This document shows, in pieces, positions 35,504 to 45,464 of a DNA stretch of 64,000 nt (position 1 is its first letter; every line of letters begins with the position of its first letter). Position numbers and translations under genes: made by a program. Source of the DNA: an uncultured Actinomycetes bacterium (GTDB lineage: Bacteria > Actinomycetota > Coriobacteriia > Coriobacteriales > Atopobiaceae). The DNA lies in the NCBI GenBank assembly GCA_900314645.1, contig OMWB01000005.1:62001-126000 (forward strand), written 5' to 3'. The notes under the pieces were generated by a model. The model worked only from the letters and a program-made list of their open reading frames with translations, was not told the DNA's origin and ran no database searches.

Positions 35504-36247
35504 TTAGTTTGTGCCGTAGATGTCGGCGGCCTCGATAACCTGCTCGAACAGATCGCCAACAGAGATCGACAGCTCGTCGATGTCCTTGGTCCCAAACAGG
35601 TACTGCCTGCCGTTCTTCATGGTGACGACGCGCGTGTCCTTGGCCGCATATTCCTGGATGTCGTAGGCATACACGATCTTCCAGCAGTCCTTGTCGCCGA
35701 CTTTGATCTGAGTCGGTCCCTCAACCACCTGAAGGTCGCTGTGATTGCCCTTCATATATGCCGTGAACTCGTCAAGGAACCCCTGCTCATCGGTATCGAG
35801 CTTGAAGCTTGAGAGGATGATGTAGGGCAGGCTGCCGACATGCTCGGGATAGATGTAGTAGTCGCTGCCCTTGAGCACGGCCGTGGTGTCATTTGGAACC
35901 TCGACCTTGATGCCCCAGCTCACCAGGTTGTCGTAGTCCTTCTCCTCGGCGTCACTCTCCTCCGCTGCGGCAGCAGGCGCTTCCTCAGCCGCGCTCTCTT
36001 CCGCCACGGCGGCATCTTCCTCGGCGTCTTCCTCTGCGGCTGCTGCCGCTTCGTCCGCCGCCGCCTCTTCGACGGCCGGAGCGACGGCTTCCTCTTCTTC
36101 CTCAACAGCGTCCGCGATGGCGACTTCTTCTTGGACGACAATCTCCTCTTCGGCGGCGTCGTTCTGCTTCTGCGAGCAGGCGGCCAGCATCAGAGGCATC
36201 GACAGGCACAGGCACATGCAGGCGGCTACAACAGAGGACCTCTTCAT
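35504..36247 (-). CDS. lipoprotein with acidic Ala/Glu linker, function unknown
   Basis: 247 residues from ATG 36247 (GAAGGGAA upstream). A lipoprotein signal peptide has lipobox LAAC with Cys24. Residues about 30-95 are almost entirely Ala, Glu and Asp. A globular domain of ~150 residues follows, starting YDNLVSWGIKVEVPNDT and containing YIYPEHVGSLPYIILS, like small lipid-anchored domains of unknown function. It lies between two LuxR regulators and is transcribed leftwards. A TATAGT element at 36294-36299 (minus strand) is a candidate -10. It is extracytoplasmic; no enzymatic motif is seen. Confidence 0.75.
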   Translation of the reverse strand: MKRSSVVAACMCLCLSMPLMLAACSQKQNDAAEEEIVVQEEVAIADAVEEEEEAVAPAVEEAAADEAAAAAEEDAEEDAAVAEESAAEEAPAAAAEESDAEEKDYDNLVSWGIKVEVPNDTTAVLKGSDYYIYPEHVGSLPYIILSSFKLDTDEQGFLDEFTAYMKGNHSDLQVVEGPTQIKVGDKDCWKIVYAYDIQEYAAKDTRVVTMKNGRQYLFGTKDIDELSISVGDLFEQVIEAADIYGTN

Positions 36248-36338
36248 TGTCGTTCCCTTCTCCCATTTTGCGAAACGCTTCCAACACGTGGCCACTATAC
36301 CGTACGGGATCACCGTGGCACGAGTGTGCTAGGAGGCG

Positions 36339-37814
36339 TCACTTCCAAGCGGTGTAGAGCTCGCGCAGTTCCACGCGGTTGCGGCAACCAGTCTTGCGCA
36401 GAAGATTGCGGATATGAAACTTGATGGTGCTCTCGCTCACAAAGAGCAACTCTGCGGCCTCCACGTTGGTGCGGCTGGCAAGCACCTGGTCTAAGACCTC
36501 CCGTTCACGCCGAGAGAGGTCGTAGTACTGGGCAAAGCGTCCCAGTCGGTCGCTCTCAGACGCGCGCGGCACCTCTTTGTAGACGATTGTGGGCTCGGGA
36601 GCATACACGTTTGGAAACAGTTGCAGGGCCATGGGTATGGCGCAGATGAGCATGACGCCGGCAAGGCCCACAAGCGCGACGTTGTTTCCCGACAGCGCAA
36701 GGCTGAGTGCGTTTCCGGCGGCATCTCCCAACCTGCCAAACATGAGGCCGAAGCATGCAAGGTACGTTGCACTCTCGCGCGTCGACAGGTCGAGAAAGAG
36801 CGTCACGCGGAACAAGGCGAAGAAGCCATACAGGAGATAGTCGAGCGACCAGAGCACAGTGCTCGAGATCGGTTCCCCTGATAGGGCGAGCAGGGCGAAG
36901 GGCGTCACCAGGGCAGCCATGCCACATGCGACACCGTAGCTGCGGCGGTAGTCTGCCGCGATGCCCGCGGCCACCAGTCCAGCCGCATAGAACAGCCGCG
37001 AGAACTCCACGCTCACGCCGAGGACGATGTCAGTCGGAGGGAACCCAAAGCCCAGGTTCTTCTCCGCGCTTGCAAGCAGCACAAACGCGCCGGCAAGGGC
37101 GATGGTGGAGCGAACGCTCTCGGTCGACGATGCAGTGGGGGCGTCTGTATCGGTCACAGGAGTTTCGATGCCCTCGGCACAATCCTCGCCCAAGGGCGAC
37201 GGCGAACCGTGATCGCGTGGCTGCGTTCCCAGGAGGAGCACCATCGTTGCCACCGTGCAGAGAATGCTGGTGACCAGCCCGTACGGGATGCCGTGCCCCA
37301 CGTACCCCCGCCCGAGCGAGAAGAGCCAGGTGAGTCCGATCGAGCAGGCATACCCCAGGCCAAAGACAACGCCCCTGCGCCCCGGCTCGACCTGCCGCGA
37401 CAGCTGGATGAGATAGAAGGTCTGAATAAAGCCGCTGAACAGGGCCATGAGCGTGCCGAAGACGACAACTGCCACACGCGTCGATGCAAGCGCGGCAGAA
37501 ACGGCAAAGGACGCGTGCAGCACGAACGCCGCCAGCAACAAGGGCTGGCCGAGGTCGTTCGTGCGGGCCCGGTGCTTCACGTGCAGAGCCGCGAGCAGCA
37601 TTCCCAGGCCTTGGAACGCATAGTTGCCGACCATGGCATGCCAGTCCGCCCCTGGCTCCGGCGCCAGCTCCATGAGTCGGTAGAGCCACTCGATATAGCT
37701 CTCGGACGTGAGGGTGAAGCAGCCGCAGATGAGGAGCAGGCACCAAAGGACTGGATCCATATCTCTGCGGGCTCGAGCCGGGCGACTCATCGCCATCTGC
37801 CCAACCGTGCGCAT
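36339..37814 (-). CDS. LuxR-family regulator with 12-helix membrane N-terminus
   Basis: 491 residues from ATG 37814, with AGGAGG just upstream. It has the same plan as the protein at 34000-35355: about twelve transmembrane helices, then a LuxR HTH (SRREREVLDQVLASRTNVE, and STIKFHIRNLLRKTGCRNR). It is a distant paralogue. With its partner it brackets the lipoprotein gene, and the trio sits between the two giant surface genes, which suggests local regulation of surface proteins. The sensed signal is unknown. Confidence 0.87.
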   Translation of the reverse strand: MRTVGQMAMSRPARARRDMDPVLWCLLLICGCFTLTSESYIEWLYRLMELAPEPGADWHAMVGNYAFQGLGMLLAALHVKHRARTNDLGQPLLLAAFVLHASFAVSAALASTRVAVVVFGTLMALFSGFIQTFYLIQLSRQVEPGRRGVVFGLGYACSIGLTWLFSLGRGYVGHGIPYGLVTSILCTVATMVLLLGTQPRDHGSPSPLGEDCAEGIETPVTDTDAPTASSTESVRSTIALAGAFVLLASAEKNLGFGFPPTDIVLGVSVEFSRLFYAAGLVAAGIAADYRRSYGVACGMAALVTPFALLALSGEPISSTVLWSLDYLLYGFFALFRVTLFLDLSTRESATYLACFGLMFGRLGDAAGNALSLALSGNNVALVGLAGVMLICAIPMALQLFPNVYAPEPTIVYKEVPRASESDRLGRFAQYYDLSRREREVLDQVLASRTNVEAAELLFVSESTIKFHIRNLLRKTGCRNRVELRELYTAWK

Positions 37815-37912
37815 CACACCTCCTCACCTGCTCGCTACCTGCATGATACGCGCCCGCCCCGCCAGACAGAAGGGGATTGCCCGCTCCGGCAGGGGCATTT
37901 CCGGCGGCACCA

Positions 37913-37945
37913 ACTCCCCATTGGGGTCAGGCCCCAATGGGGAGT
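37913..37945 (-). terminator. hairpin terminator of the second giant surface gene
   Basis: Perfect 14-base arms ACTCCCCATTGGGG/CCCCAATGGGGAGT with a 5-base loop, 15 bases after the stop at 37960 of the leftward surface gene. No clear U-run. Confidence 0.6.
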
Positions 37946-37959
37946 CGTTCGTCTTGGGG

Positions 37960-40900
37960 CTACCTGGTCTTCCCCTTCACCCAGGCGCCGTTCGCGTCCA
38001 CCCAGTACTTGCCGCCGTCGACCCACTCGCTGGTGGCCATGGTGCCGTCGGCCTTGAGGTAGTAGTTCCCGACCCACTTGGACTTCGCCATCGCGCCGGA
38101 GGACTCGAAGTAGTAGTACTTCTTGTTGATCTGCTTCCAGCCGTAGACGCAGTAGCCCGAGGCGTCGAAGTAGTAGGTCTTGCCCGAGATGTCGAGGAAG
38201 ACCGACGCGGGGTACTTGCCGTCCTTCCACTGGTACCACCACTTGGAGCCGGAGCCCTTCCACGTGCCGGCCATGGCCACGATCTTGAAGGTCACGCTCT
38301 TCGTGCCGGTGTAGTTGCCCTTGCCCTTGATCGTCACGGTCGCGGTGCCGGCCTTGGTGTTGTTCTTGTACGCGAGCGTGTAGTCGGTGTTGAGCTTGAG
38401 CGTCCTCGTGCCGACCTTGACGGTCGGCCTGGGCGTCTTGGCCTTGCCGTCGTACTTCTGGTTCGCGACCTTGGAGACGGTGGCCTTCGCCACGGACGGC
38501 TTCGTGATCTTGAAGGTCGCGGACTTGCTTCCCGAGTAGTTCCCCTTGCCCTTCACCGTCACCGTCGCGGTGCCGACCTTGGTGTTGTTCTTGTACGTGA
38601 GGGTGTAATCGGTGCCGGACTTGAGCGTCCTGCCCCCGACCTTCACCGTCGGCGCCGGCTTCAGGGCCTTGCCGGTGTACGTCTGCGCCTTCACGGTGAC
38701 CGTGGCCTTGGAGAGGGAGGCCCTGTTGATTTTGAACGTGGCCGTGGCCTCGCCGCAGTAGCCGCCCATGCCTGTCACGACGACCGTCGCGGTGCCGGCC
38801 TTCACGTTGTTCTTGTAGCTGACGGTGTAGTCGGTGCCCTTGACCAGCGTCGTTCCCTGGTACGTGACCTCAGGCTCGGGCTTGATGGCGCTGCCGGTGT
38901 AGGTGTAGCTCGTGGTAGAGAGCTTGACGTCAGCTTGCCCAAGACTGCTCCTGACGGTCACGTGAAGCTTGAGCTTCTCGCTGTAGTCCTTGCCCTCTTG
39001 GTAGCCCGCGATGATAAAGTCGGTGTCTTGCTCGAGCACGATGGGAGCCGTGTACTCCTGGCGTCCCGGCGTGTTCTGGCAGGGGCAGCTGCCGTCAGTG
39101 GTGTAGTAGATGGTAGCGCCTTCGGTGGCGCACGCCAGCTCCAGCGTGTCGCCGGCATTGACAGTGAGGTAGCTCTCCTTCGGGTCGCCCGCGCCAACGC
39201 TCTGATCGCCAATCACGGCCGTGGGACGCTCGACCTGGTTAGTATCAACCGTGGCCAGCAGTTGCACCGTACGAGAAAGCGAGCTGCCCTCCACGCCTAT
39301 CGTCAGCAGGCTCATGCCCGGAAGCAACGCCTCCACGTTGACCTTGGCCGCGCCGGTCTCGTCGGTCACGGCGCCCTCGGTGCTCACCTCTGCGAGGTAG
39401 GCGTTGTCCAGCGATGCGGTGAGGGTCAGCCCCTCGATGGGATTGTCGTTCTTATCGTAGATGCGCACGGTGGCCGGGCGGCTCGTGCCCGCCTGCATGC
39501 TGATGGTGTCCTCAAAGTTCAGGACCATCTTGGCGGGAAGCGCAGTCACCGTCACGGTGCGAGCGTCCTGCTCCGCCATGTCAACGCCCGCGTAGTTGCG
39601 CGCGCCGCTCACGGTTACCGCAAGCTCGTCGCCGTTGGCCACCGCTACGGGAATCGTCGCCCGCAGACCCTTGGCAAAAATGCCCGTGCGCTCGTTGCCG
39701 GAGGCATCCAGCCCGGAACCCTCGGCGCAATCCAGCCACTCGAACTCCGTCGCATTCTGGCTGCCGATGGTCACATCGGGCACCGTATCCGTGTCCACGT
39801 ACTGATCGAAGACGACCTCCACACACTCGGTGTCAGCACTCACGCCCGCCACCTTTGGCGCCACCGTGGTGTACATCGGCAAATCGACACCCAGCTGGGG
39901 AGGCGGCACGGGAAGCGCGTCACTCACGGCGTCGCGGTACCCATCCTTGGAGAGGCTCACGTACCAGCTGCCCATGGGCACATCCCACTTGAAGGCTCCA
40001 TCAGCACCAGTGACCTGCGGATTAACCTCGTCGTACTCGCTGCCATCCCACGGTTCGGTCGAGCCTTCCTGGAACACTGTTGCCGTCACGCCAGACAGCG
40101 GGTGGTCCTGGTTCACCTCGTAGGCGATGCCACTCGGGTCCATCTTCACGTTCATGCGAATCTGCAGCTCATCCCACTCGTTGCAGTCTTCCGAGCGCTT
40201 CTGGGCCGCCTTCTGGTAGGCAAGCATATAGTTCTTTATCTCGTTTGCGTTCCTCTTGTTGGACACATGGTAGGCCCAGTTCAATGTCTTACCGCCGCCC
40301 CAGAAGAGCAACATCAAGTGGGGCTGCTTGCACTGTTTGCTGACCTTCTCCCCCACCGTGGCAACCGTTGTGCAGAAGGCGTTGAACTTTGCAAGGTCGA
40401 CTTCACTTTCCAAATATGTTCGCAGGTGCTTTGCCTGAAGAAGCTGCTCGGATATGGCTACCCAGCACCAGTAGTCATGCCCTGGCACCTTCTGGTAGGC
40501 ATCCAATTGTCGCTGCAGATCGTCGATGAGCTTGTCGAGGTCATGGATACGCTCATAGTCCGCCTCGTTGCTCTGATACGTCTTGACGAGACCGTAGGCG
40601 GTATTGATGTCTGAGACGTACCCGAGGTACGACCCCGCACTGCCCAGCCACTCGAGTTCTTTCGGACCCAAGACATCGTCCAGAAGCAGCCCGCTGAGGT
40701 CCATGAACTTGCTGCTGCCGTCCACGAGGTGTCCGCGCACGTCGATTGCCAGCGTCTCGGCCTCAGCGGATAGCGGGTCGTAATTGAGGATGCTATCAGG
40801 CAGGTCGATGAAGTTCCTTTGTGCGTCACCGTACTTAAGCGACGTCACGTGCCCGTTTGCGTCGGTATCCACCTTGACGGCAAACTGCGCAGGTGGGTTG

Positions 40901-43900
40901 ATGGGCGAGGGCGAGCTGGGAATCTCGACAGAGCTACCGCCCGTGCCAGTGCCACCACCCGTGCCGGTGCCACCACCGGAGCCAGTTCCGCTCAGATTGG
41001 CCTTTGCCTCCTCGCGCATCGCCGCGCCAGTCTCAATCATCTGTTGGATGAAGTTGGACCAGTCGTACGCCGTGCCGCTGAGAGGCTGGCTTCCCGTGTC
41101 GCCTCCTGATGTGGGGCTTACGGGATCGGTGTCGGTATAGACGTCATAACCATGGCTCTCGAGATATTCCGCATCGAAGTCAAAGTCGTGCTGCCATCCA
41201 ACGTTGGTGTCAAACCACTGTGACATGTCATCGCAGTCTTCTACCGGCGTGTCAAAGTGCAGCATCTCGTTTACGTCCTGGCTGAGCTGTCTGATGCTTG
41301 CGTCCAGCTCGCGGAAGTCCTCCTGCTGCTCGGCAGTGAGGTCGTCCCACCAGGGCTCCTCCTCGACACGGTGGTAGATGACGTACTCGATGTCACTCGC
41401 GTAGATGCGCAGAAGCGCCTCCTCGCTCAGGGTGGGGAACAGCTCGTCCACTGTGGGCGTCGTCGACGCAGATTGCTCGACGACCTCCTCCCAGCTACCA
41501 GAGGAGCCGCCCTTGAGGAGCTTGAAGTCGTTGACGTCGGGCTGCCTGATGGCGTACGGTCCGCCCTCGGTCCAGTGCTCGTCGATGGCCGCGTCGAAGG
41601 CCACCGGGATGAGCGAGTCCTCAAAGACATGGTCGCCCGCCTGCTCGATGTAGGCGCAGTAGGTGTATTCGGCGAACCATTTGCCGCCTTCGCTCCATGA
41701 GCGCAACCGAGCCATGTCGTAGTGCAGCACCGTGCCGTCAGCCATCTGGATCATCACCGTGGCCTCGGCATCATCGGCAATCTCGTTGGGCGCGGTGAAC
41801 GTCGCCGAGAAGGTCCAGTACTTGTTCTCCTCGCGTCCGTTAGCGATGTAGGTGTAGTACGGCGAGACCTTGCCGCCCTTCGTGCGACCCTCGTCCATGA
41901 GCACGTACTTATTGCCCGCGTGGATGAAGGAGAAGTCCCAGAGCGTCGCCTCGAGCGTCTGGCCCTGCTGGCCCTCAATCATCAGCATGACATCCGACGT
42001 GTCCTCGTAGGTGACACCGTTGTCTTCGATGCTGGCACGCACGGTAAGTCTCGTAAAATCGGTATTCAAGTTGGAGTCGGGATTCTGGGGAGTGACGGTT
42101 CCCACGTAGGTGCCGTTGGCCTTGGTGGGTCCCACCTGCACCGGATCGCCTCCCGCTGTGATGGTCACCATCGAGCCCGGCTCAGCTGTCACACTCACCT
42201 GCAGGGGCTTGCCTTCTTCGGCCGTCTTGGGCGTCTCAAGCGTGACGGCGGGGGTCATGAAGCCAGCGCTGCCAATGGGAGAAGTCACACCAGTGTCCGT
42301 CTCGACGCTTGCGGTGATGCTGAAGCGACCAATCGCCGTGGGCTTGAGCCCAAGCCAGATGCGGCAGGGCGACGCGGTGAGGTCGCGCCCGGTGAGCGTG
42401 ACCGTCAGGGTGCGCGAGCTGGCGTCAAAGCCGCTCGTGCCGTAGTTCTTGTTGTCCGAGGCGACCGAGCGGAGCTCGAGGCCCTCGGGGATCTTCACCT
42501 TTACCTTCGCAGGCTGGACGCCCTCCGCCATGGTGAAGCTCGCGCAGGCAAATACCTCAGTACCCTTGATGACCTGCGTCTTTGGCACGAGCACGCTGCC
42601 GTCTTGCAGCACCTCGCCCGTCTGCGGCGTATTGATGTTGGGGACGGAGAGTGTGACCTCCGTCTCATGCCCCTCCTCCACGGTCACCGTCGCGCGTGCG
42701 TAGTCGTCAGTGGTCAGTCCCAGCGTGGCAAAGTCGTCCTCAGAGCTCACCGTCTTGAAGTAGGCGTTCCTGCCGAAGGCCACCACGGTGTAGTCGCCGG
42801 CGGTCAGGCTCGATACCAGCGTGAAGCCCATATTGGCACCTTGGGAGAACACGAGCCTGCCCGTGGCGTCAAACACGCAGACGTTGGCGTCAGCGCCTGC
42901 GGGGCCATCGGTGGTGATGGCGATGCGCGTGACGGATACGGGCTCCTCGATAGGATCGGGACCTGGATCGGGCGCCTCGCCCAGAAGCTTAATCTCGGGC
43001 CAGATGAAGGCCATGCCGTCCCAAGACTGGGGCCAGTCTTTGACCTGCTCCCACCGTGCCCACTCATACTCGTACACCTTGAGGTAGGCCCCAAAGGAGG
43101 TTGAGGTTTCCACGCTGAGCGTCTCAGGAATGTAGGCGACGGACGCGTCCACTGCCGATCCGACCTGCGCCTCTGCACTCTGCATGCCACCCCAAGGGTT
43201 TGGCACGCTCAGGAAGTAGTAGTCCACATACTGACCGCTCGCATACTGGCTTCCCCGCTTGAGGAAATCGCCATAGACCTCGTAGTCCTCGGCGCTCTCA
43301 TCGTCAGCAAGCGGGCGTATGAAGTGTGTGCAGCTATAGGGACGCCAAATCGAACCATGCGTATCTTCTACCTCGTCGATGCGCAGGGCGTCGTTGTAGA
43401 ACTTGTAGGTCACGTCGGTGAGGCCGGCAAACATGTCGCCTGCGAGGGCCACCACGCGCTCGGGAAAGACGAGCGTAGAGCCGTCGAGGCCCGTGCAGTT
43501 GCGGAAGGCGGCCACGCCAAAGGCGAGGTCAGCGCCCTCGTCAGCTATGGTCAGGTGCTTGAGGCCCGCATTCTCGAAGGCAAAGCTGCCCACCCAGGTG
43601 GCGGAGGCGCCCAGCGCCAGGTCCTCAACGCTACTGCATCCCTGGAAGGCATAGTCGCCAATGGTGGTGAGCGATGCGGGGAAGCTTGCAACCTGCAGGT
43701 TCGCGCAGTCGGTGTAGGCATAGTCGCCGATGGTGGTGAGCGATGCGGGGAAGTCCGCGCTCTGCAGATTGGTGCAGCCGTAAAAGGCGTAGTCGCCGAT
43801 GGCGGCAAGCGAGTCGGGCAGGTCGAACTGCGTCAGCGTTGTACAGTAACGGAATCCGCTGAGCTCGACAAGCTGCGAGGCACCGGAGGACACCGTGGTC

Positions 43901-45282
43901 AAGCTCTGGCAGCCGCGGAAGGCATCCAGACCGATGCTGGTAAGCGACGCGGGCAGGGTAAGCGTAGTGATAGATGCGCCTCTGAAGGCCTCCTTGCCGA
44001 TGGTCTGGAGGTTCCGGCCGAGTGTGAGGGTGGCGATGTGGGAGTCCGTCCAATTCTCTGCACTATAGTTGCGTGCATCGTAGCCTTCCTCATCCAGCCG
44101 CTCAAAGATGTCGTGGTTGATCTCCCGGCGGTTGAAGGCGCCATCGCCAATGGTCGTTACAGAGTCAGGGATGCTGATGGACGTGAGCTCAGCGGCGCGG
44201 TCAAGGTAGTCGTCATCCGCCCAGTCGGTGTTTTCGGTGTTGTATCCCGTGCCCTCGTTATCAGAGCTCCGCTTTCCCGTGCCAAAGGCGTGGTCCCCAA
44301 TGGTAACGAGACCATCTGGCAAATCGATGCTGGTGAGCGGAGCATTGTAGAAGGCATAGTTGCCGATGCTCTCCAAGCCATCCGGGAACGTGACCGTAGT
44401 CAGCCGCAGACAGTGGTTAAACGCATCCGGTCCGATGGAGGCTACGGTGTCAGGCAGTTGGATGCTGCGAATTCCCGACTCGTGGAAGAAGGAGCCGGGA
44501 ATCGTGGCAATCTGGCAACCCTCGGCAAAGGTGACCGACTCGAGGTACCGGCTTTGCCCGAAGTCTCCTGCGATCTCGGTGACCGTCGCTGGGATGGCGA
44601 TGCTGCGGAAGGCGTTTTTCACACCGAAGGAGAGCTTGGTGACGTCGAGGCCCATGATCTGCGAGGGTATGACGAGGTCAACGCTGCCGTTTTCCAGTGC
44701 TTCGCCCTCTTTGAAGATGGCCGTGACTTCGCAGGTGCCCGTTCCGTCTGAGTCAGAATAGTCGGTCACGTCGACGACATATGTGAGACCGGTGCTCTTG
44801 TCAAGCAGGGGAATGCTCTCGCGGCGCCCGCTTGTGTAGTACCACGTCTCCGCGTAGGGCGTAAGGATGGTCTCTTCCTCAGGATCGCCGTTGATGTCAT
44901 CCTCGTCGACGATGTCCTGAGACTGGAGCACGATGTCTTCCTCGTTGGTGTCGGCAGCGCCGTCACCTTCTGTGGCCGCGTCGGGCACAGCGGCGGCATC
45001 CTCCGGCTGCGTGGCGTCGTCCTGCTGGGTGTCGGTTACCCCGTCTTCCTGCGACGGGGCGTCTTGCTCTGGTGCGGAGTCTTCCTCTTGTGAGACCTCG
45101 TCCTGAGGCGCCACTTCCTCCTGAGGCTCGGTCTTCTCCTCGGCAGCGAACTCAAGGACTTGCTCCTCGGTCGTCTGGTCACCATCACCTGCGTCAATCA
45201 CCTCCGCCCACGCCTGGGCAGGGAACAGCTGCAGCGCCAAGGCAAACGTGATGACCAATGCAAGGAACCTGCGACACCTCAT
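37960..45282 (-). CDS. giant surface protein with BspA-type leucine-rich repeats
   Basis: 2440 residues from ATG 45282 (AAGAGG upstream; a longer reading to 45333 lacks a ribosome site). It has a signal peptide (LALVITFALALQLFPAQAWA), an acidic Glu/Asp linker to about 130, and BspA/LRR_5 leucine-rich repeats around 205-630 (units like SIGNYAF and LTTIGDYAF). A long central region follows. A helical segment with YIKRR-free coiled features lies near 1550-1700. Carboxypeptidase-like loops (VTGADGAFKWDVP) come next, then Ig-like repeats at ~2114-2340, and last Trp/Tyr wall-binding repeats (KWVGNYYLKADGTMA). It is a probable host- or cell-binding protein. Its last ~330 residues are nearly identical to the module of the 25302-33796 gene, and here the frame is intact. 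Confidence 0.85.
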   Translation of the reverse strand: MRCRRFLALVITFALALQLFPAQAWAEVIDAGDGDQTTEEQVLEFAAEEKTEPQEEVAPQDEVSQEEDSAPEQDAPSQEDGVTDTQQDDATQPEDAAAVPDAATEGDGAADTNEEDIVLQSQDIVDEDDINGDPEEETILTPYAETWYYTSGRRESIPLLDKSTGLTYVVDVTDYSDSDGTGTCEVTAIFKEGEALENGSVDLVIPSQIMGLDVTKLSFGVKNAFRSIAIPATVTEIAGDFGQSRYLESVTFAEGCQIATIPGSFFHESGIRSIQLPDTVASIGPDAFNHCLRLTTVTFPDGLESIGNYAFYNAPLTSIDLPDGLVTIGDHAFGTGKRSSDNEGTGYNTENTDWADDDYLDRAAELTSISIPDSVTTIGDGAFNRREINHDIFERLDEEGYDARNYSAENWTDSHIATLTLGRNLQTIGKEAFRGASITTLTLPASLTSIGLDAFRGCQSLTTVSSGASQLVELSGFRYCTTLTQFDLPDSLAAIGDYAFYGCTNLQSADFPASLTTIGDYAYTDCANLQVASFPASLTTIGDYAFQGCSSVEDLALGASATWVGSFAFENAGLKHLTIADEGADLAFGVAAFRNCTGLDGSTLVFPERVVALAGDMFAGLTDVTYKFYNDALRIDEVEDTHGSIWRPYSCTHFIRPLADDESAEDYEVYGDFLKRGSQYASGQYVDYYFLSVPNPWGGMQSAEAQVGSAVDASVAYIPETLSVETSTSFGAYLKVYEYEWARWEQVKDWPQSWDGMAFIWPEIKLLGEAPDPGPDPIEEPVSVTRIAITTDGPAGADANVCVFDATGRLVFSQGANMGFTLVSSLTAGDYTVVAFGRNAYFKTVSSEDDFATLGLTTDDYARATVTVEEGHETEVTLSVPNINTPQTGEVLQDGSVLVPKTQVIKGTEVFACASFTMAEGVQPAKVKVKIPEGLELRSVASDNKNYGTSGFDASSRTLTVTLTGRDLTASPCRIWLGLKPTAIGRFSITASVETDTGVTSPIGSAGFMTPAVTLETPKTAEEGKPLQVSVTAEPGSMVTITAGGDPVQVGPTKANGTYVGTVTPQNPDSNLNTDFTRLTVRASIEDNGVTYEDTSDVMLMIEGQQGQTLEATLWDFSFIHAGNKYVLMDEGRTKGGKVSPYYTYIANGREENKYWTFSATFTAPNEIADDAEATVMIQMADGTVLHYDMARLRSWSEGGKWFAEYTYCAYIEQAGDHVFEDSLIPVAFDAAIDEHWTEGGPYAIRQPDVNDFKLLKGGSSGSWEEVVEQSASTTPTVDELFPTLSEEALLRIYASDIEYVIYHRVEEEPWWDDLTAEQQEDFRELDASIRQLSQDVNEMLHFDTPVEDCDDMSQWFDTNVGWQHDFDFDAEYLESHGYDVYTDTDPVSPTSGGDTGSQPLSGTAYDWSNFIQQMIETGAAMREEAKANLSGTGSGGGTGTGGGTGTGGSSVEIPSSPSPINPPAQFAVKVDTDANGHVTSLKYGDAQRNFIDLPDSILNYDPLSAEAETLAIDVRGHLVDGSSKFMDLSGLLLDDVLGPKELEWLGSAGSYLGYVSDINTAYGLVKTYQSNEADYERIHDLDKLIDDLQRQLDAYQKVPGHDYWCWVAISEQLLQAKHLRTYLESEVDLAKFNAFCTTVATVGEKVSKQCKQPHLMLLFWGGGKTLNWAYHVSNKRNANEIKNYMLAYQKAAQKRSEDCNEWDELQIRMNVKMDPSGIAYEVNQDHPLSGVTATVFQEGSTEPWDGSEYDEVNPQVTGADGAFKWDVPMGSWYVSLSKDGYRDAVSDALPVPPPQLGVDLPMYTTVAPKVAGVSADTECVEVVFDQYVDTDTVPDVTIGSQNATEFEWLDCAEGSGLDASGNERTGIFAKGLRATIPVAVANGDELAVTVSGARNYAGVDMAEQDARTVTVTALPAKMVLNFEDTISMQAGTSRPATVRIYDKNDNPIEGLTLTASLDNAYLAEVSTEGAVTDETGAAKVNVEALLPGMSLLTIGVEGSSLSRTVQLLATVDTNQVERPTAVIGDQSVGAGDPKESYLTVNAGDTLELACATEGATIYYTTDGSCPCQNTPGRQEYTAPIVLEQDTDFIIAGYQEGKDYSEKLKLHVTVRSSLGQADVKLSTTSYTYTGSAIKPEPEVTYQGTTLVKGTDYTVSYKNNVKAGTATVVVTGMGGYCGEATATFKINRASLSKATVTVKAQTYTGKALKPAPTVKVGGRTLKSGTDYTLTYKNNTKVGTATVTVKGKGNYSGSKSATFKITKPSVAKATVSKVANQKYDGKAKTPRPTVKVGTRTLKLNTDYTLAYKNNTKAGTATVTIKGKGNYTGTKSVTFKIVAMAGTWKGSGSKWWYQWKDGKYPASVFLDISGKTYYFDASGYCVYGWKQINKKYYYFESSGAMAKSKWVGNYYLKADGTMATSEWVDGGKYWVDANGAWVKGKTR

Positions 45283-45356
45283 GGCAACCTCTTCTTGTAT
45301 AGGGACCGACGAGAGACAATGCAACAGTCTCAACCTACATAAAGAACGACGCCGCC

Positions 45357-45383
45357 GATAGGCTAGTTTTTCGGATAGGCCAC
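45357..45383. promoter_or_regulatory. shared regulatory motif upstream of the surface gene, copy 2
   Basis: The minus strand reads GGCCTATCCGAAAAACTAGCCTATC in two parts: GCCTATC occurs twice as a direct repeat 17 bases apart. It matches the block at 33879-33905 and sits about 75 bases before the start of the surface gene at 45282. Candidate operator for one of the local LuxR proteins. Confidence 0.5.
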
Positions 45384-45400
45384 CCCCTACCTGCCCTTTT

Positions 45401-45464
45401 CCTGTCAGAGGGGGTTACCCCCTTTGCCATGCATCTGGCACAGGGGGTAACCCCTTCTGACAGG
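45401..45464. repeat. REP palindrome at the 3' end of RAYT-1
   Basis: 29-base arms with two mismatches and a 6-base loop (CCTGTCAGAGGGGGTTACCC at the left). The RAYT stop codon at 45415-45417 lies inside the left arm, so the palindrome encodes the last residues of the transposase. Confidence 0.8.

Noticed and set aside
37708..40614. 968-codon plus-strand frame opposite the second giant surface gene
   Set aside because: Follows the repeats of the surface gene in antisense; no independent motif.
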